Assembly: GCF_003815675.1 (NCBI RefSeq)
Contig: NZ_CP033918.1
Location: 2,170,001-2,234,000, forward strand
Length of the DNA: 64,000 nucleotides
Direction of reading: 5' to 3'
Origin: Chryseobacterium sp. G0186
GTDB taxonomy: Bacteria > Bacteroidota > Bacteroidia > Flavobacteriales > Weeksellaceae
Positions 27,685 to 36,922 of this stretch are shown here, in pieces. Position 1 is the first letter of the stretch; each line of letters opens with the position of its first letter. A program made the translations under genes and the position numbers. A model generated the notes under the pieces. The model made no database searches, was not told the DNA's origin, and saw only the letters and a list, made by a program, of their open reading frames with translations.

Positions 27685-28325
27685 AGCTGAACGTTTTTAG
27701 ATTCAAAACCACTATCATAGTATATAAAGATAGCTTCAATAAATAAACGAACCAAGGCAAACCACACCATCATATCAATATGTTCATCCATTTCCGGATC
27801 GTTGTCAAATCCTATGGTCTGTTTCAAAACAAAATCAGGGTCTTTAATCTTTTCCTGATATTTCTCAAAGTAATCAATTCCAACAATTGATAATATCAGA
27901 ATAAACAATTCATTGATACATTTCTCAGAAGTGATCGAATTTAATATATACTTGATGCTGTCAAAATGTTTCAACTCATCATTTTCGGATCTTCTCAGAT
28001 TATCTTTATCCTTGGCAAAGTAAAAATGAATGAGCAGTAATATGCAGGACATCAATCCTGCCGTCTTGATATCCTGCCTGCTCGCATCTTTGATCTCAAT
28101 CTTTCCTGATAGCAATTTCCCCAATTCGTATTTTTGAATCAAATCTGGATAGCTATCGAGCAGTTCTGTGAGTCTGGGATTATTCAGTTGGTCACGCAGG
28201 CGGAATAAACCTAATTCAAGATCTTCTCCTTGAGAATTCTGAACCAGAATATTTAATGCGATCTTAGCTTGTTCTTTTGTATGTACAAGCTGTTTTTCTT
28301 TACTAAAGGATGTGTTATTTTTCAT
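27681..28325 (-). CDS. hypothetical protein of the island, 214 aa
   Basis: 214 residues, helical, no signal peptide. Acidic and basic stretches alternate; there is one hydrophobic segment, TAGLMSCILLLIHFYFA (about 88-104), too polar-flanked to call a membrane anchor with confidence. It overlaps the downstream 556-aa gene by 4 nt (ATGA), implying translational coupling and joint function. No family recognised. Confidence 0.6.
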   Translation of the reverse strand: MKNNTSFSKEKQLVHTKEQAKIALNILVQNSQGEDLELGLFRLRDQLNNPRLTELLDSYPDLIQKYELGKLLSGKIEIKDASRQDIKTAGLMSCILLLIHFYFAKDKDNLRRSENDELKHFDSIKYILNSITSEKCINELFILILSIVGIDYFEKYQEKIKDPDFVLKQTIGFDNDPEMDEHIDMMVWFALVRLFIEAIFIYYDSGFESKNVQL

Positions 28326-28393
28326 ATCAATAATTTTATCTTTAGTAAAGTTGAAAAAGGGGTAAGAGATATTCTATTCAGGTAAGGGATATT

Positions 28394-28948
28394 TTATTCA
28401 CGATTCTTATTTACTTTATTCTTGATTTTTTTAATACCTCTTTCGTTAATTATCTGTGCTGCATCTAACATCTTAACTAAGTGGATATGTGGAGTGATGA
28501 GGTCATAATCAAATTGTTCCTTATAAGGAGATAGCGATACGTGAACAATTTCGTTAAGAAAAAATTCGTACTCTTCTATAGTCTTATATTCAAATGCTTT
28601 ATCAAATACTAGAAATGGATTTTGATATTCTTCTTTGTTTAAAGATCCCTGACTTATGATCTGCCATTCTTTGGGAGCTTTTTTTACTTCCCATCTTTTA
28701 GCTTTGAAGTTTAGCAGATACGCACCCCTTATAAATGATCTGACAGCATTATGAAAATCAAAAAGATCTCCTGGACGTTCTTTATTACAGACCTCAGCTT
28801 TATTTACATACAACATAATATCGCTGAGTGTATTTTTATAAATATCTATAGTACAATAATTAAAGAACGCATTGATCAGCTTAAATGGATCTACAATTTC
28901 ATCGATAGCCCAGAAAGTGGTTTCCATCGATATTTTTATTTTTTTCAT
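28394..28948 (-). CDS. hypothetical protein of the island, 184 aa
   Basis: 184 residues, mostly helical, ending in a Lys/Arg-rich tail (RGIKKIKNKVNKNRE) that could bind nucleic acid. It lies 68 bp upstream of the 214-aa gene on the same strand. It is the first gene of a three-gene unit read away from the divergent XRE gene at 29128. No family recognised. Confidence 0.55.
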   Translation of the reverse strand: MKKIKISMETTFWAIDEIVDPFKLINAFFNYCTIDIYKNTLSDIMLYVNKAEVCNKERPGDLFDFHNAVRSFIRGAYLLNFKAKRWEVKKAPKEWQIISQGSLNKEEYQNPFLVFDKAFEYKTIEEYEFFLNEIVHVSLSPYKEQFDYDLITPHIHLVKMLDAAQIINERGIKKIKNKVNKNRE

Positions 28949-29127
28949 AACAATAGGATTAAAATTGATAGTCTAATTTCTAAGATTAGCTGTGAATAAT
29001 CTATACTTATGGGGAATAAAATATCCGATTAAATGGATATTTTACAGGATAATTTTTTAACTTTACAATTCAGACGAATTAACAGAAATGGCTTTATCTT
29101 TAGGCCTTTAAAATTTTGATAACCGCT

Positions 29128-29532
29128 ATGGAACAGAAAATACATCAGGGAAGAAACGTGAAGCGCTTTAGAGAAATGCTTGGTATAAAACAGGAGGCTT
29201 TAGCTTTTGACTTGGGCGAAGACTGGAATCAAAAGAAAATTTCTTTGTTGGAACAGAAAGATATAATCGAAGATGATTTATTGAAAGCAATTTCTACCGC
29301 ACTAAAAATTCCTGTGGAAGCTTTTCAGAACTTTGATGAGGAACTTGCTGTCAATGTTATTGCTAATACGTTCGGGGATCATAGTATTGGATTTCAAAGA
29401 AATGACAATCCAACGTTTCATCCAGTTGAGCAAATTTTAAAAATACACGAAGAAAAGATTGCCTTGTATGAAAGAATGTTAAAGGAGAAAGAGGAAATGA
29501 TGGAAAGACTAGAAAAATTAATCAGTAAATAA
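29128..29532 (+). CDS. XRE-like helix-turn-helix regulator
   Basis: 134 residues from the ATG at 29128 (MEQKIHQGRNVK), preferred over a TTG at 29116. An HTH_3 fold occupies residues 8-60 (GRNVKRFREMLGIKQEALAFDLGEDWNQKKISLLEQK), followed by a linker and a C-terminal coiled coil (about 100-134, EKIALYERMLKEKEEMMERLEKL) that would mediate oligomerisation. It is divergent from the 184-aa gene and 215 bp before the Gabija pair, so it may control either. Element-borne regulators of this type are common; its operator was not identified. Confidence 0.85.
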   Translation: MEQKIHQGRNVKRFREMLGIKQEALAFDLGEDWNQKKISLLEQKDIIEDDLLKAISTALKIPVEAFQNFDEELAVNVIANTFGDHSIGFQRNDNPTFHPVEQILKIHEEKIALYERMLKEKEEMMERLEKLISK

Positions 29533-29568
29533 AATATAAGTAATTCAAGATAATTACTTTTTCATAAG

Positions 29569-29599
29569 AAAGGCTCAACTTGATGTTGACCTTTTTTTT
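29569..29599 (+). terminator. terminator after the XRE gene
   Basis: AAAGG(C)TCAAC pairs with GTTGACCTTT around a TTGAT loop with one bulged C, followed by a T run. It separates the regulator from the Gabija promoter region. Confidence 0.7.
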
Positions 29600-29747
29600 G
29601 TGAAGTGATTGTAGTATTAAATATTTTTAAAAAAATAATCAAAAAAATATTAATTGAAACCTAGTAATTTATTAATTACTAAGTTTTCAGCTAGTAAGTA
29701 TTAAGTTTTTATTATATTAGATTAACTAATAAATCTATAGAAACCTA

Positions 29748-31655
29748 ATGTACTTACATAATATTAAACTGTGGAATTTTAGAAAATTTGGAACAGATGG
29801 AAGCTTTATTTTAGATAGCCCTAATTTAGATTTAAACTTTACAAAGGGCTTAAATGTTTTGATTGGAGAAAATGATTCTGGCAAAACAGCAATTATAGAT
29901 GCAATTAAACTAGCTTTGAAAACACACGCCTCTGAGTGGATTAAACCCGAAAGAGAAGACTTTTATAAAAATTCTAAACGATTTAGAATAGAGTTAGTAT
30001 TCAAGGATATAACTATTGAAGAAGCTAAAAACTTTACCGAATGGCTTTCTTGGGAAGGTGAAGGAGAGAATTCTGAGCCAATACTTATTATGTATTACGA
30101 ATCAACAAAGATCAACGATAAAATTGTAACATTTGATCTTAAAGCAGGATTGTCTGAAGAAGGGTATATATTAAATTCAGATGCTAAAGAATTTCTAAAA
30201 GCTACATATCTCAAACCTTTACGAGATGCGAAATCAGAATTAATTCCAAAAAAGGCATCTCGATTATCACAAATTTTTGAAAAACACGAAGCGTTTAAAA
30301 ATAAAGAAAACGATCATCTTTTGATAGATATTTTCAAAAATTTTAATTCAAGTATTGCCTCATATTTTAAAGGTTTAGAGAGTGACGAGACAACAGTTTT
30401 GAGTGACTTAAATGGCAAAGAACTTAAAGACGAAATAGATAAATACTTAAAATCTTTTTATGATAATTCTAAAGAGACAGATATAAAAGTTTCAGAAGCA
30501 AAGCTTAGAAATATTTTAGAAAAACTAGAATTATTAGTAAAAGATGAAATTAATGTAGGGCTAGGCACATTAAATAGACTTTTTATGTCATCCGAATTGG
30601 TTCATCTTAACAAAAGAGATTGGGACGGCATTCGCTTGGGACTTGTGGAAGAATTGGAAGCGCATTTGCATCCGCAAGCTCAGATGCAAATCATAGAATC
30701 ATTACAAAAACATACCGACATTCAATTGATTTTAACGACTCATAGCCCTAATTTAGCATCAAAGGTAAAGTTGGAAAATTTAATTATTTGTACAAAGAAC
30801 TACGCATTTCCTTTAGGAGAAGATTACACAAAATTGAAAAGAACCGACTATCCATTCTTAGAAAGATTTTTGGATGTAACAAAGTCAAATCTTTTCTTTG
30901 CTAAAGGGTTAATTTTTGTAGAAGGCATTTCAGAAGAAATTATTATCCCAGCTTTAGCAGATAAGCTTTTTGAATTAAGAGAAATAAGTAATAGCCTTAC
31001 CTCTTCTTCTGTATCAATAGTACCTATAGGAAACACTGCATTCTTAAGATATTCCAAAATTTTCTTAAGAACAAAATTACCACACATAGATATTCCCATT
31101 AGTATAGTAAATGATTTGGATTTGCGACCTGTAGAATATGCGTACAAATACAATATCACTGAAGATAAACTGCTCGCAAAAAATATTATAACGAAATATA
31201 ATCCGTCCGATTTTATAATACAAAAGAAATCCACCATAGAATCGCAATCGATCAAAGCATTCATTAGTAATTTCTGGACTTTAGAATATTGTATTGCAAT
31301 GCACCCGATATTGAGAAGGATTCTTTTTAAGGCAATCGTTCAATGTCTAGAGGAAATAAGAGCTGATAACTATTCTGGAGAAAATGAAAGTAAAAAAGGA
31401 ATAAAAGATATTTCTCTGCTTAATTTCGAAAGAAGATGGGATGATTTTATTGCAAACAAAAGTGATGAGCAGATCGCTTTTGATATTATGTATTATTTTA
31501 TAATCGATAAAAAAGAAATTTCTAAATCTATGATTGCTATGTATTTCGCACAATTTTTAAAAACTGACGTTATTATCCGTGAAGACATTTTAGTGCGAGA
31601 TAATCCTATTCAATATTTAGTAGATGCAATAAAATATGCTACAAGGAATGATTAA
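29748..31655 (+). CDS. gajA: Gabija anti-phage protein GajA (OLD-family ATPase/TOPRIM nuclease)
   Basis: 635 residues. An N-terminal SMC-like ABC ATPase has Walker A GENDSGKTA (about 42-50) and a C-proximal LVEELEAHLHPQAQM plus LTTHSPN (about 300-345). A C-terminal TOPRIM nuclease follows, with LIFVEGISEEIIIPAL (about 386) and IVNDLDLRPVEY (about 460, DxD). OLD nucleases with this order paired with a UvrD-like helicase define the Gabija phage-defence system, where GajA nicks phage DNA when nucleotide pools fall. The length is close to known GajA. The start has no strong ribosome-binding site, as usual here. Its 3' end overlaps gajB by 20 nt. Confidence 0.9.
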   Translation: MYLHNIKLWNFRKFGTDGSFILDSPNLDLNFTKGLNVLIGENDSGKTAIIDAIKLALKTHASEWIKPEREDFYKNSKRFRIELVFKDITIEEAKNFTEWLSWEGEGENSEPILIMYYESTKINDKIVTFDLKAGLSEEGYILNSDAKEFLKATYLKPLRDAKSELIPKKASRLSQIFEKHEAFKNKENDHLLIDIFKNFNSSIASYFKGLESDETTVLSDLNGKELKDEIDKYLKSFYDNSKETDIKVSEAKLRNILEKLELLVKDEINVGLGTLNRLFMSSELVHLNKRDWDGIRLGLVEELEAHLHPQAQMQIIESLQKHTDIQLILTTHSPNLASKVKLENLIICTKNYAFPLGEDYTKLKRTDYPFLERFLDVTKSNLFFAKGLIFVEGISEEIIIPALADKLFELREISNSLTSSSVSIVPIGNTAFLRYSKIFLRTKLPHIDIPISIVNDLDLRPVEYAYKYNITEDKLLAKNIITKYNPSDFIIQKKSTIESQSIKAFISNFWTLEYCIAMHPILRRILFKAIVQCLEEIRADNYSGENESKKGIKDISLLNFERRWDDFIANKSDEQIAFDIMYYFIIDKKEISKSMIAMYFAQFLKTDVIIREDILVRDNPIQYLVDAIKYATRND

Positions 31656-33639
31656 TATTTCAGACAGTGACATAAAATATGCCGAAAGTATTTTACTCCC
31701 GGCGGGGAAAACTTTCGATGTACAGAGAGTTGATTTCATAAAAAATCTTGAAACATTAGATTTACTAGCCGTTCCGGGCAGTGGTAAAACAACAGTGCTT
31801 TTGGCTAAACTACTAATTTTAGAAACAAAACTACCCTTAGAAAGTAATAGAGGTATTTTAATTCTTTCGCATACGAATACTGCAATTGATGAAATAAGAG
31901 AGAGAATTGGTAAACATTGTCCTAAATTATTTTCGTATCCAAATTTCATTGGAACAATCCAAAGTTTTGTAGATCAATTTTTAGCGATTCCCTACTATCA
32001 AATCAAATACAAAAGAAAAATTTTAAGAATTGATAATGAGATTTATAACGAGACCGTGGAGAGGAATCTAAAATTAAATTTATCAAATTATACTGTACAA
32101 CAGGGTAAAAATGCTAAATCTTTTCTTCGTGCAAATACTGGATTGCTGTATAAATACAGACTACTATTTGATAGTGGTTCATTAAAAATATTAAGTGGCT
32201 TAAACAAATCGCCTATTACAATAGCAAAACCAAAAAGGGGAAAGAATCGGCAGGATTTTACTCAAGAAGAAAAAAATAAAGTCGCACAGTGGATGATTTC
32301 TTTTAAAACAAAGATTCTAGCGCAAGGTATATTACATTTTGATGATGCATATCTATTAGCCGAAATATATTTACATAGATATCCTAAAATTAAAAATATA
32401 ATACAGCATCGCTTTAAATTTGTCTTTATCGATGAAATGCAAGATGTAGATTTACATCAATATAATCTTCTTGAAAAAATATTTTATGATTCCGACAACA
32501 GTTTGTCAAAGTATCAGAGAATTGGAGACAAAAATCAGGCTATATACACAAATGAAGTAGCATTGGAAGAAATTTGGTCTCTCAGAAATAATGGTAGAAT
32601 TAAAAATATTAATGGAAGCCAACGACTTTCTCCTAAAATAGCAGAGCTTGTAAACTGTTTTGCATTAAGCAGAGAAGGGAATTTTAGTTTAGAAGGACAT
32701 AATGATTCTTGTAATTTAAAACCACATATTATTATTTTTACGTTAGAAAATATTCAACAAGTAATCCCTAAATTTTCTGAACTAATACAAACCTATATAA
32801 CTTCGGGCGAAATTCTCGTTAATTCAAAAAACAAATATAAAGTTATAGGGTGGACAAAGGAAAAGCCTACTGAAGGAAATAGGCTGGCTATTAAACATTA
32901 TTTTGAAAATTTATCGAATGAAAATGCAAAACAAAAGATAGACTACGAAAATTTAGATTCTTACTTGGTTTTATTCAATCGCGAAAAGAAAACTTTAGAA
33001 CCTATCCGGAAAAGCATATTAAATGCCCTTATTAAAATCTTAAGACTAGAAGGGTTGTATATGTCTAAAAGCGAAATGCTAAGAAATTTAGAAATTTCAC
33101 ATTATAATGAATATATCTCCTTGAAAAGAAATTTATATACATGGAGTATAAATATTATAAGAAAAAAAGATGACGAAACCTACATGTCATTAAAAACCTA
33201 TATACCTACGTTTTTATCCTGTTTTGGAAAATCAATTCAGGCTTCTAACGATTTTATTAATAATCAATCTACAATTATTGCTATACAGGATACTGATAAT
33301 GCTATTGAGCAAATTAGCAACAATAAAATAAATATACACGGATTTGATATAGATATTTCTACGATTCATTCTGTGAAAGGTGAAACACATACCGCGACTT
33401 TATATCTCGAAACTTTTTATGGAAATGGAAATCATAATTATGAAAGTGAAAGACTTGCTGATCAATTCAAATTTATTAATTTTGATAAAACACAGAAAAA
33501 TCACAGACAATCATCTAAAATGGCGTACGTTGGATTTTCTCGACCAACAAATTTATTATGCATTGCTGTAAATAAGCAAAGGTTTGAATTACACCTAAGT
33601 GATATTGATCAACAAAAATGGAATATTATTGAGTTATAG
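31636..33639 (+). CDS. gajB: Gabija anti-phage protein GajB (UvrD-like helicase/ATPase)
   Basis: 667 residues of superfamily 1 helicase. Motif I AVPGSGKTTVLL (about 44-55), motif Ia SHTNTAIDEIRERI (about 77-90), motif II FVFIDEMQDVDLHQ (about 262), motif III GDKNQAIY (about 297), motif V STIHSVKGETH (about 576) and motif VI KMAYVGFSRPTNLL (about 632). It starts within gajA (20-nt overlap; a second ATG at 31648 is possible) so the two proteins are translationally coupled, as expected of the Gabija complex. GajB is somewhat longer than many homologues, with the extra length between motifs III and V. Confidence is high because both partners are present in the right order. Confidence 0.9.
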   Translation: MLQGMINISDSDIKYAESILLPAGKTFDVQRVDFIKNLETLDLLAVPGSGKTTVLLAKLLILETKLPLESNRGILILSHTNTAIDEIRERIGKHCPKLFSYPNFIGTIQSFVDQFLAIPYYQIKYKRKILRIDNEIYNETVERNLKLNLSNYTVQQGKNAKSFLRANTGLLYKYRLLFDSGSLKILSGLNKSPITIAKPKRGKNRQDFTQEEKNKVAQWMISFKTKILAQGILHFDDAYLLAEIYLHRYPKIKNIIQHRFKFVFIDEMQDVDLHQYNLLEKIFYDSDNSLSKYQRIGDKNQAIYTNEVALEEIWSLRNNGRIKNINGSQRLSPKIAELVNCFALSREGNFSLEGHNDSCNLKPHIIIFTLENIQQVIPKFSELIQTYITSGEILVNSKNKYKVIGWTKEKPTEGNRLAIKHYFENLSNENAKQKIDYENLDSYLVLFNREKKTLEPIRKSILNALIKILRLEGLYMSKSEMLRNLEISHYNEYISLKRNLYTWSINIIRKKDDETYMSLKTYIPTFLSCFGKSIQASNDFINNQSTIIAIQDTDNAIEQISNNKINIHGFDIDISTIHSVKGETHTATLYLETFYGNGNHNYESERLADQFKFINFDKTQKNHRQSSKMAYVGFSRPTNLLCIAVNKQRFELHLSDIDQQKWNIIEL

Positions 33640-33799
33640 ACTTAAATCATGATGGAGTATACAAAAGAGAAAAATACATCGCTACTACTTTTCTACCATA
33701 ATTGATCATCTATAATTTCTAAAGAAAAAAAGAAAAAAAAGAAAGCCAATTCATCATCGTTGCAGATTTTAAAAAGCAAGTTTATAAAGAAAAATACGA

Positions 33800-33834
33800 C
33801 CTAAAAGGTGGAGATTTTTCTTTATACCTTTAGG
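33800..33834. terminator. hairpin between gajB and the relaxase gene
   Basis: CCTAAAAGGT (33800-33809) pairs with ACCTTTAGG (33826-33834) with one bulge. There is no strong T run on either side, so a terminator role for the convergent genes is plausible but weak. The rest of 33640-33902 shows no gene. Confidence 0.35.
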
Positions 33835-33902
33835 CTTGAACTTGAGTTTAATAATCTGAAACTATTCCTTTGTTTTCTTTTTATTATTTTTACAATCACC
33901 AA

Positions 33903-35063
33903 CTACAACCTTCGTTGTTTTTTCTTCTGCAATAATGGAATTTGCTCAGAATTATAGTTGATTTCAGAATTGCCAAAATTTAAGAGAGATAGTATTTGAG
34001 AAATACTTTCAGAATCTTTAAAAATTTCTTCAAATGAAGAGAAAGGTATATTGTTATCGTTTGAAACTTGCTTACAAACATCATTAATTTTTGCTATTAA
34101 CATTTCGTTGGAACCAATAAAAAGCTGAGGTAATTTTGTTTTCTCAAACTGCAATGTTTTGATTAAAGTATCCTTTACAGAGTCTAAATATTTTATTTTT
34201 TCACTCGAATAAATATTGCCGTTGGATAGAACGATGGATAATTTATTTTTCAGAATCGAAATTTCTTTTTTAAGATCAAAATTTTTGCTTTGAAGTTCTG
34301 TTATCAGTTTATTTTTGAATTCTAACTCCTTTTTGTTTTTGCTAAGTTGGATATTATACGTTTTAAAAGCTTTTTCATAGTTGCCGAGAGTTAGATCGGT
34401 TTTAATCTTCTTAAAACCTAAGAAGTCACTTTCTTTTACAATTAAATCTTCAAACTTTTTGGAGCTGAGTTCAGATTTGACAACATTTATCTTCTTATCT
34501 AGTGCTAAAAGCTCTTCTTCTTTTTTCTGGATCTTAAATTCTATTGCTTCCAATCTACCTTTTGAGCCTTCAATGCCTCTCTCCATTCCCAAACATTCCG
34601 CTGTGATATCCTGCATTTTTGAATAGTGGAAAGATTGATGCTTTAAAGTTTTTCCTGTTTGCAAATCTTGCCAATCCGCAACAAGATGAGCGTGATAATT
34701 GGGTTTCCATTCTTTTGTTTCTTTGTCATAATGGCCCTCATCTTTATGGATAGCAATCTGAAAAATTCTGATTTGTAATTCTTCTTCAAGTTGTTTTGAA
34801 AGCTGATGCAAATCCTGCATTGTTGTATCTTCTTTAATCACTACAACCGCTTCACGAATAGGCATTGCATTCTTTTGTAATTTTCTTCCTGACTTTTCTT
34901 TACAATATGATTCAATCTTATGTAGTCTCTCTGAAATTTTTTCTTCTGACCAATACTTGTTTTTGGAACTTAAATCCTTTCTAATATAATCGAACGTTTT
35001 CTTTCTGAAACTGTGGGCTTCAGAATCGGATTTAGCAGCTTTAAAGTTGATTGAAGTCTTCAT
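33903..35063 (-). CDS. mobilization relaxase-like protein (MOBV/HUH type)
   Basis: 386 residues. A relaxase-like domain (about 40-180) has FQIAIHKDEGH (about 103) and the HUH metal motif NYHAHLV (about 124-130) followed by the family's Q-x-L-T-G pattern (DWQDLQTGKTLKHQSFHYSKMQ). The C-terminal half is a long Lys/Glu-rich coiled coil (about 190-310). HUH relaxases nick oriT to start conjugal transfer. No coupling protein or type IV secretion genes are nearby, so the island would depend on a helper. An inverted repeat 73 bp upstream of the start is a candidate oriT or terminator. Confidence 0.82.
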   Translation of the reverse strand: MKTSINFKAAKSDSEAHSFRKKTFDYIRKDLSSKNKYWSEEKISERLHKIESYCKEKSGRKLQKNAMPIREAVVVIKEDTTMQDLHQLSKQLEEELQIRIFQIAIHKDEGHYDKETKEWKPNYHAHLVADWQDLQTGKTLKHQSFHYSKMQDITAECLGMERGIEGSKGRLEAIEFKIQKKEEELLALDKKINVVKSELSSKKFEDLIVKESDFLGFKKIKTDLTLGNYEKAFKTYNIQLSKNKKELEFKNKLITELQSKNFDLKKEISILKNKLSIVLSNGNIYSSEKIKYLDSVKDTLIKTLQFEKTKLPQLFIGSNEMLIAKINDVCKQVSNDNNIPFSSFEEIFKDSESISQILSLLNFGNSEINYNSEQIPLLQKKKQRRL

Positions 35064-35135
35064 CTTGTGAGATGTAATAATCTACAAAATGAATAATTAA
35101 AATTTATCAAAAAAAAAGTTTGAACGAAAAGAATA

Positions 35136-35150
35136 CTTTGACAGTCAAAG
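35136..35150. repeat. CTTTGAC-A-GTCAAAG inverted repeat between retron operon and relaxase
   Basis: A perfect 7-bp inverted repeat with a single-base centre, in the 114 bp between the 308-aa HNH gene and the relaxase gene. It could be the operon terminator (TATTCTTTT follows on the minus strand) or part of the relaxase oriT. Confidence 0.4.
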
Positions 35151-35177
35151 GCATTTAAAAAGTATTATAGTCATAAA

Positions 35178-36104
35178 TTATTCTACCCTTTCTTTTTTAT
35201 CGTAATACATAACAATTTCATCTGTAATAGATACTTTAGCTGTTTCAGCTAAGTTCATTTGGAATATTTCAATATTTGTGATTTGATTAATATCGTCATA
35301 CAAGAAAGATGGAAATAATTCTAGTACTAATCCATTTTCTTTGTTATGAGTATCATCATTATTTTTGCTTATAGGAAGAAACAGCTGAATTACTATGTTA
35401 GCAAATTGAATAACAAGAGTATATTCTGGAATCTCATTTTTAGCTATTAGAACATTTTTAGCTCGATATAAAAATGCTTTTGGCTGTTTGAAATAGATAG
35501 TTTTTAACATATACCTGTATACTGTAAAAAACTGAATCCCATTTAAAATTGGATTCTCCGAATTAATGAGTTCTAGGTAATGTTTGTTTTCTAAAATATC
35601 ATTCTCCTTTAAAAGTGATATTCCTACTTTGAATAAAACCTTATAAACAGAATATGGTGAAAATTTTCTTGTTCGAAACCTAACTGTCAACTTATTTTGT
35701 TCTCCATGATACTCAAAGTCATTTAAGTTAGTACTAAAGTTAAAATATCTTTGATTTCCCTCAGCCTTTAATTTTGTTGATGATTCATCTTTTTTCTTAC
35801 TAGATTGAAAAGTTGGAATACCTTTTTTGGTTTTTAACCCTAGTAAACTTAAATAATGCTGTATCATTGTTGCAGCATCATTTTCATATTTTTGAAACTT
35901 CTTATTACAATCATCACATTCAAAATTTGAGGTAACCTTGTTTTTTCCAAAAAGTTCGGGAATGATATGAGGAATAGAATTAAATTTTGATTGATCTGTT
36001 TGATTACAAAATCTACATATTTTATTTTGTAAATTTTTATCGAATTTTTCTACAGCATTTTCTGTAGAGCTATATAATTCATAATAATCTAAAAAATTTT
36101 TCAC
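35178..36104 (-). CDS. retron-operon HNH-type protein 2
   Basis: 308 residues. A zinc-stabilised HNH-like core near the N-terminus has CRFC (30-33), SIPHIIPELFG (His 46) and CDDCNKKF (63-70, with Asn 67), the HNH_5-type layout found in many anti-phage and mobile-element nucleases. The remainder (residues 90-300) is predicted mixed alpha/beta and shows no known domain to my eye. It is the last gene of the operon, 17 bp after the other HNH gene. With the reverse transcriptase upstream it is a likely effector of the retron, killing or arresting the cell once triggered; this role is an inference. Confidence 0.7.
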   Translation of the reverse strand: MKNFLDYYELYSSTENAVEKFDKNLQNKICRFCNQTDQSKFNSIPHIIPELFGKNKVTSNFECDDCNKKFQKYENDAATMIQHYLSLLGLKTKKGIPTFQSSKKKDESSTKLKAEGNQRYFNFSTNLNDFEYHGEQNKLTVRFRTRKFSPYSVYKVLFKVGISLLKENDILENKHYLELINSENPILNGIQFFTVYRYMLKTIYFKQPKAFLYRAKNVLIAKNEIPEYTLVIQFANIVIQLFLPISKNNDDTHNKENGLVLELFPSFLYDDINQITNIEIFQMNLAETAKVSITDEIVMYYDKKERVE

Positions 36105-36121
36105 AATAAATATTTTAGATG

Positions 36122-36883
36122 TTAAGATTCATATATGCCATTTTCAAAATCTTCCTTACTACGAAAGTCTAAAGGAAACGGGCTGTAAGTTGGATATTTA
36201 TTTAATGTTATATTAAATTCATCTAAAAAAATATCATCGTAATTTTTAAAAGTTGTGATTTCACTTGCTTCATAAATTCTTTCAGAATTATTAATACTTA
36301 AAATAATTCCAAAAGGCGGAAATGTAAATTCACATATTTCCCCATGAATATTTGTCATACTCCAGTTTCCATTTTTAAGTTGTCCTTCTTCATTCAAATA
36401 TAAATAAAAACGATACTTTTCTGGAAGGTGTGAAGAATTCTTATCCTTTACAAAATTTAATAATTCAGGATAAGATTGTGCAAACCATGCTTCATTATTA
36501 CAAATAAAAATAGAAACAACCTGCTTTAAAAAATATTTTAAATTAACCTCTTCTTTTTTAAATTTAAAGCTAATTGATTTAAACTCTCCGCTATTTTTAA
36601 TGATAGAGAAACAAATTTTTGCAAAATTGACATAATCGTTAACATAACTAAACCCGAGATAATTATTACATTCTTCACACAAACAATAATCACCTAATCC
36701 TCCTTGATTTATTTTAGCTTTAATTTTTCTTGATTTATTATATTTTTGAAAATTTTCATAATAATCAGAACTGTTAATCCTATAAAATCTAGTATTTCTA
36801 TTAAAAGCTGAGCGTGGAGGAAAATGTTCGTATGTCAATTCCTTTTCGTTCAAGCATAATTTACAAATTCCCTTTACTGCCAT
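36122..36883 (-). CDS. retron-operon HNH-type protein 1
   Basis: 253 residues. Zinc and HNH residues appear in order: CKLC (7-10), LTYEHFPPRSAF (His 20), then CLCEECNNYLG (67-77, with Asn 73). The pattern differs in spacing from its neighbour, so the two are not simple duplicates. The C-terminal region (about 100-250) has beta-rich segments such as FTFPPFGIILSI with no recognised fold. It is 39 bp downstream of the reverse transcriptase and 17 bp upstream of the second HNH gene on the same strand, consistent with one transcript. A DNA- or RNA-cleaving effector or partner is inferred. Confidence 0.7.
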   Translation of the reverse strand: MAVKGICKLCLNEKELTYEHFPPRSAFNRNTRFYRINSSDYYENFQKYNKSRKIKAKINQGGLGDYCLCEECNNYLGFSYVNDYVNFAKICFSIIKNSGEFKSISFKFKKEEVNLKYFLKQVVSIFICNNEAWFAQSYPELLNFVKDKNSSHLPEKYRFYLYLNEEGQLKNGNWSMTNIHGEICEFTFPPFGIILSINNSERIYEASEITTFKNYDDIFLDEFNITLNKYPTYSPFPLDFRSKEDFENGIYES

Positions 36884-36922
36884 AATAAATTTTCAAATTA
36901 AAAAAGTTTAACAATTTATATT

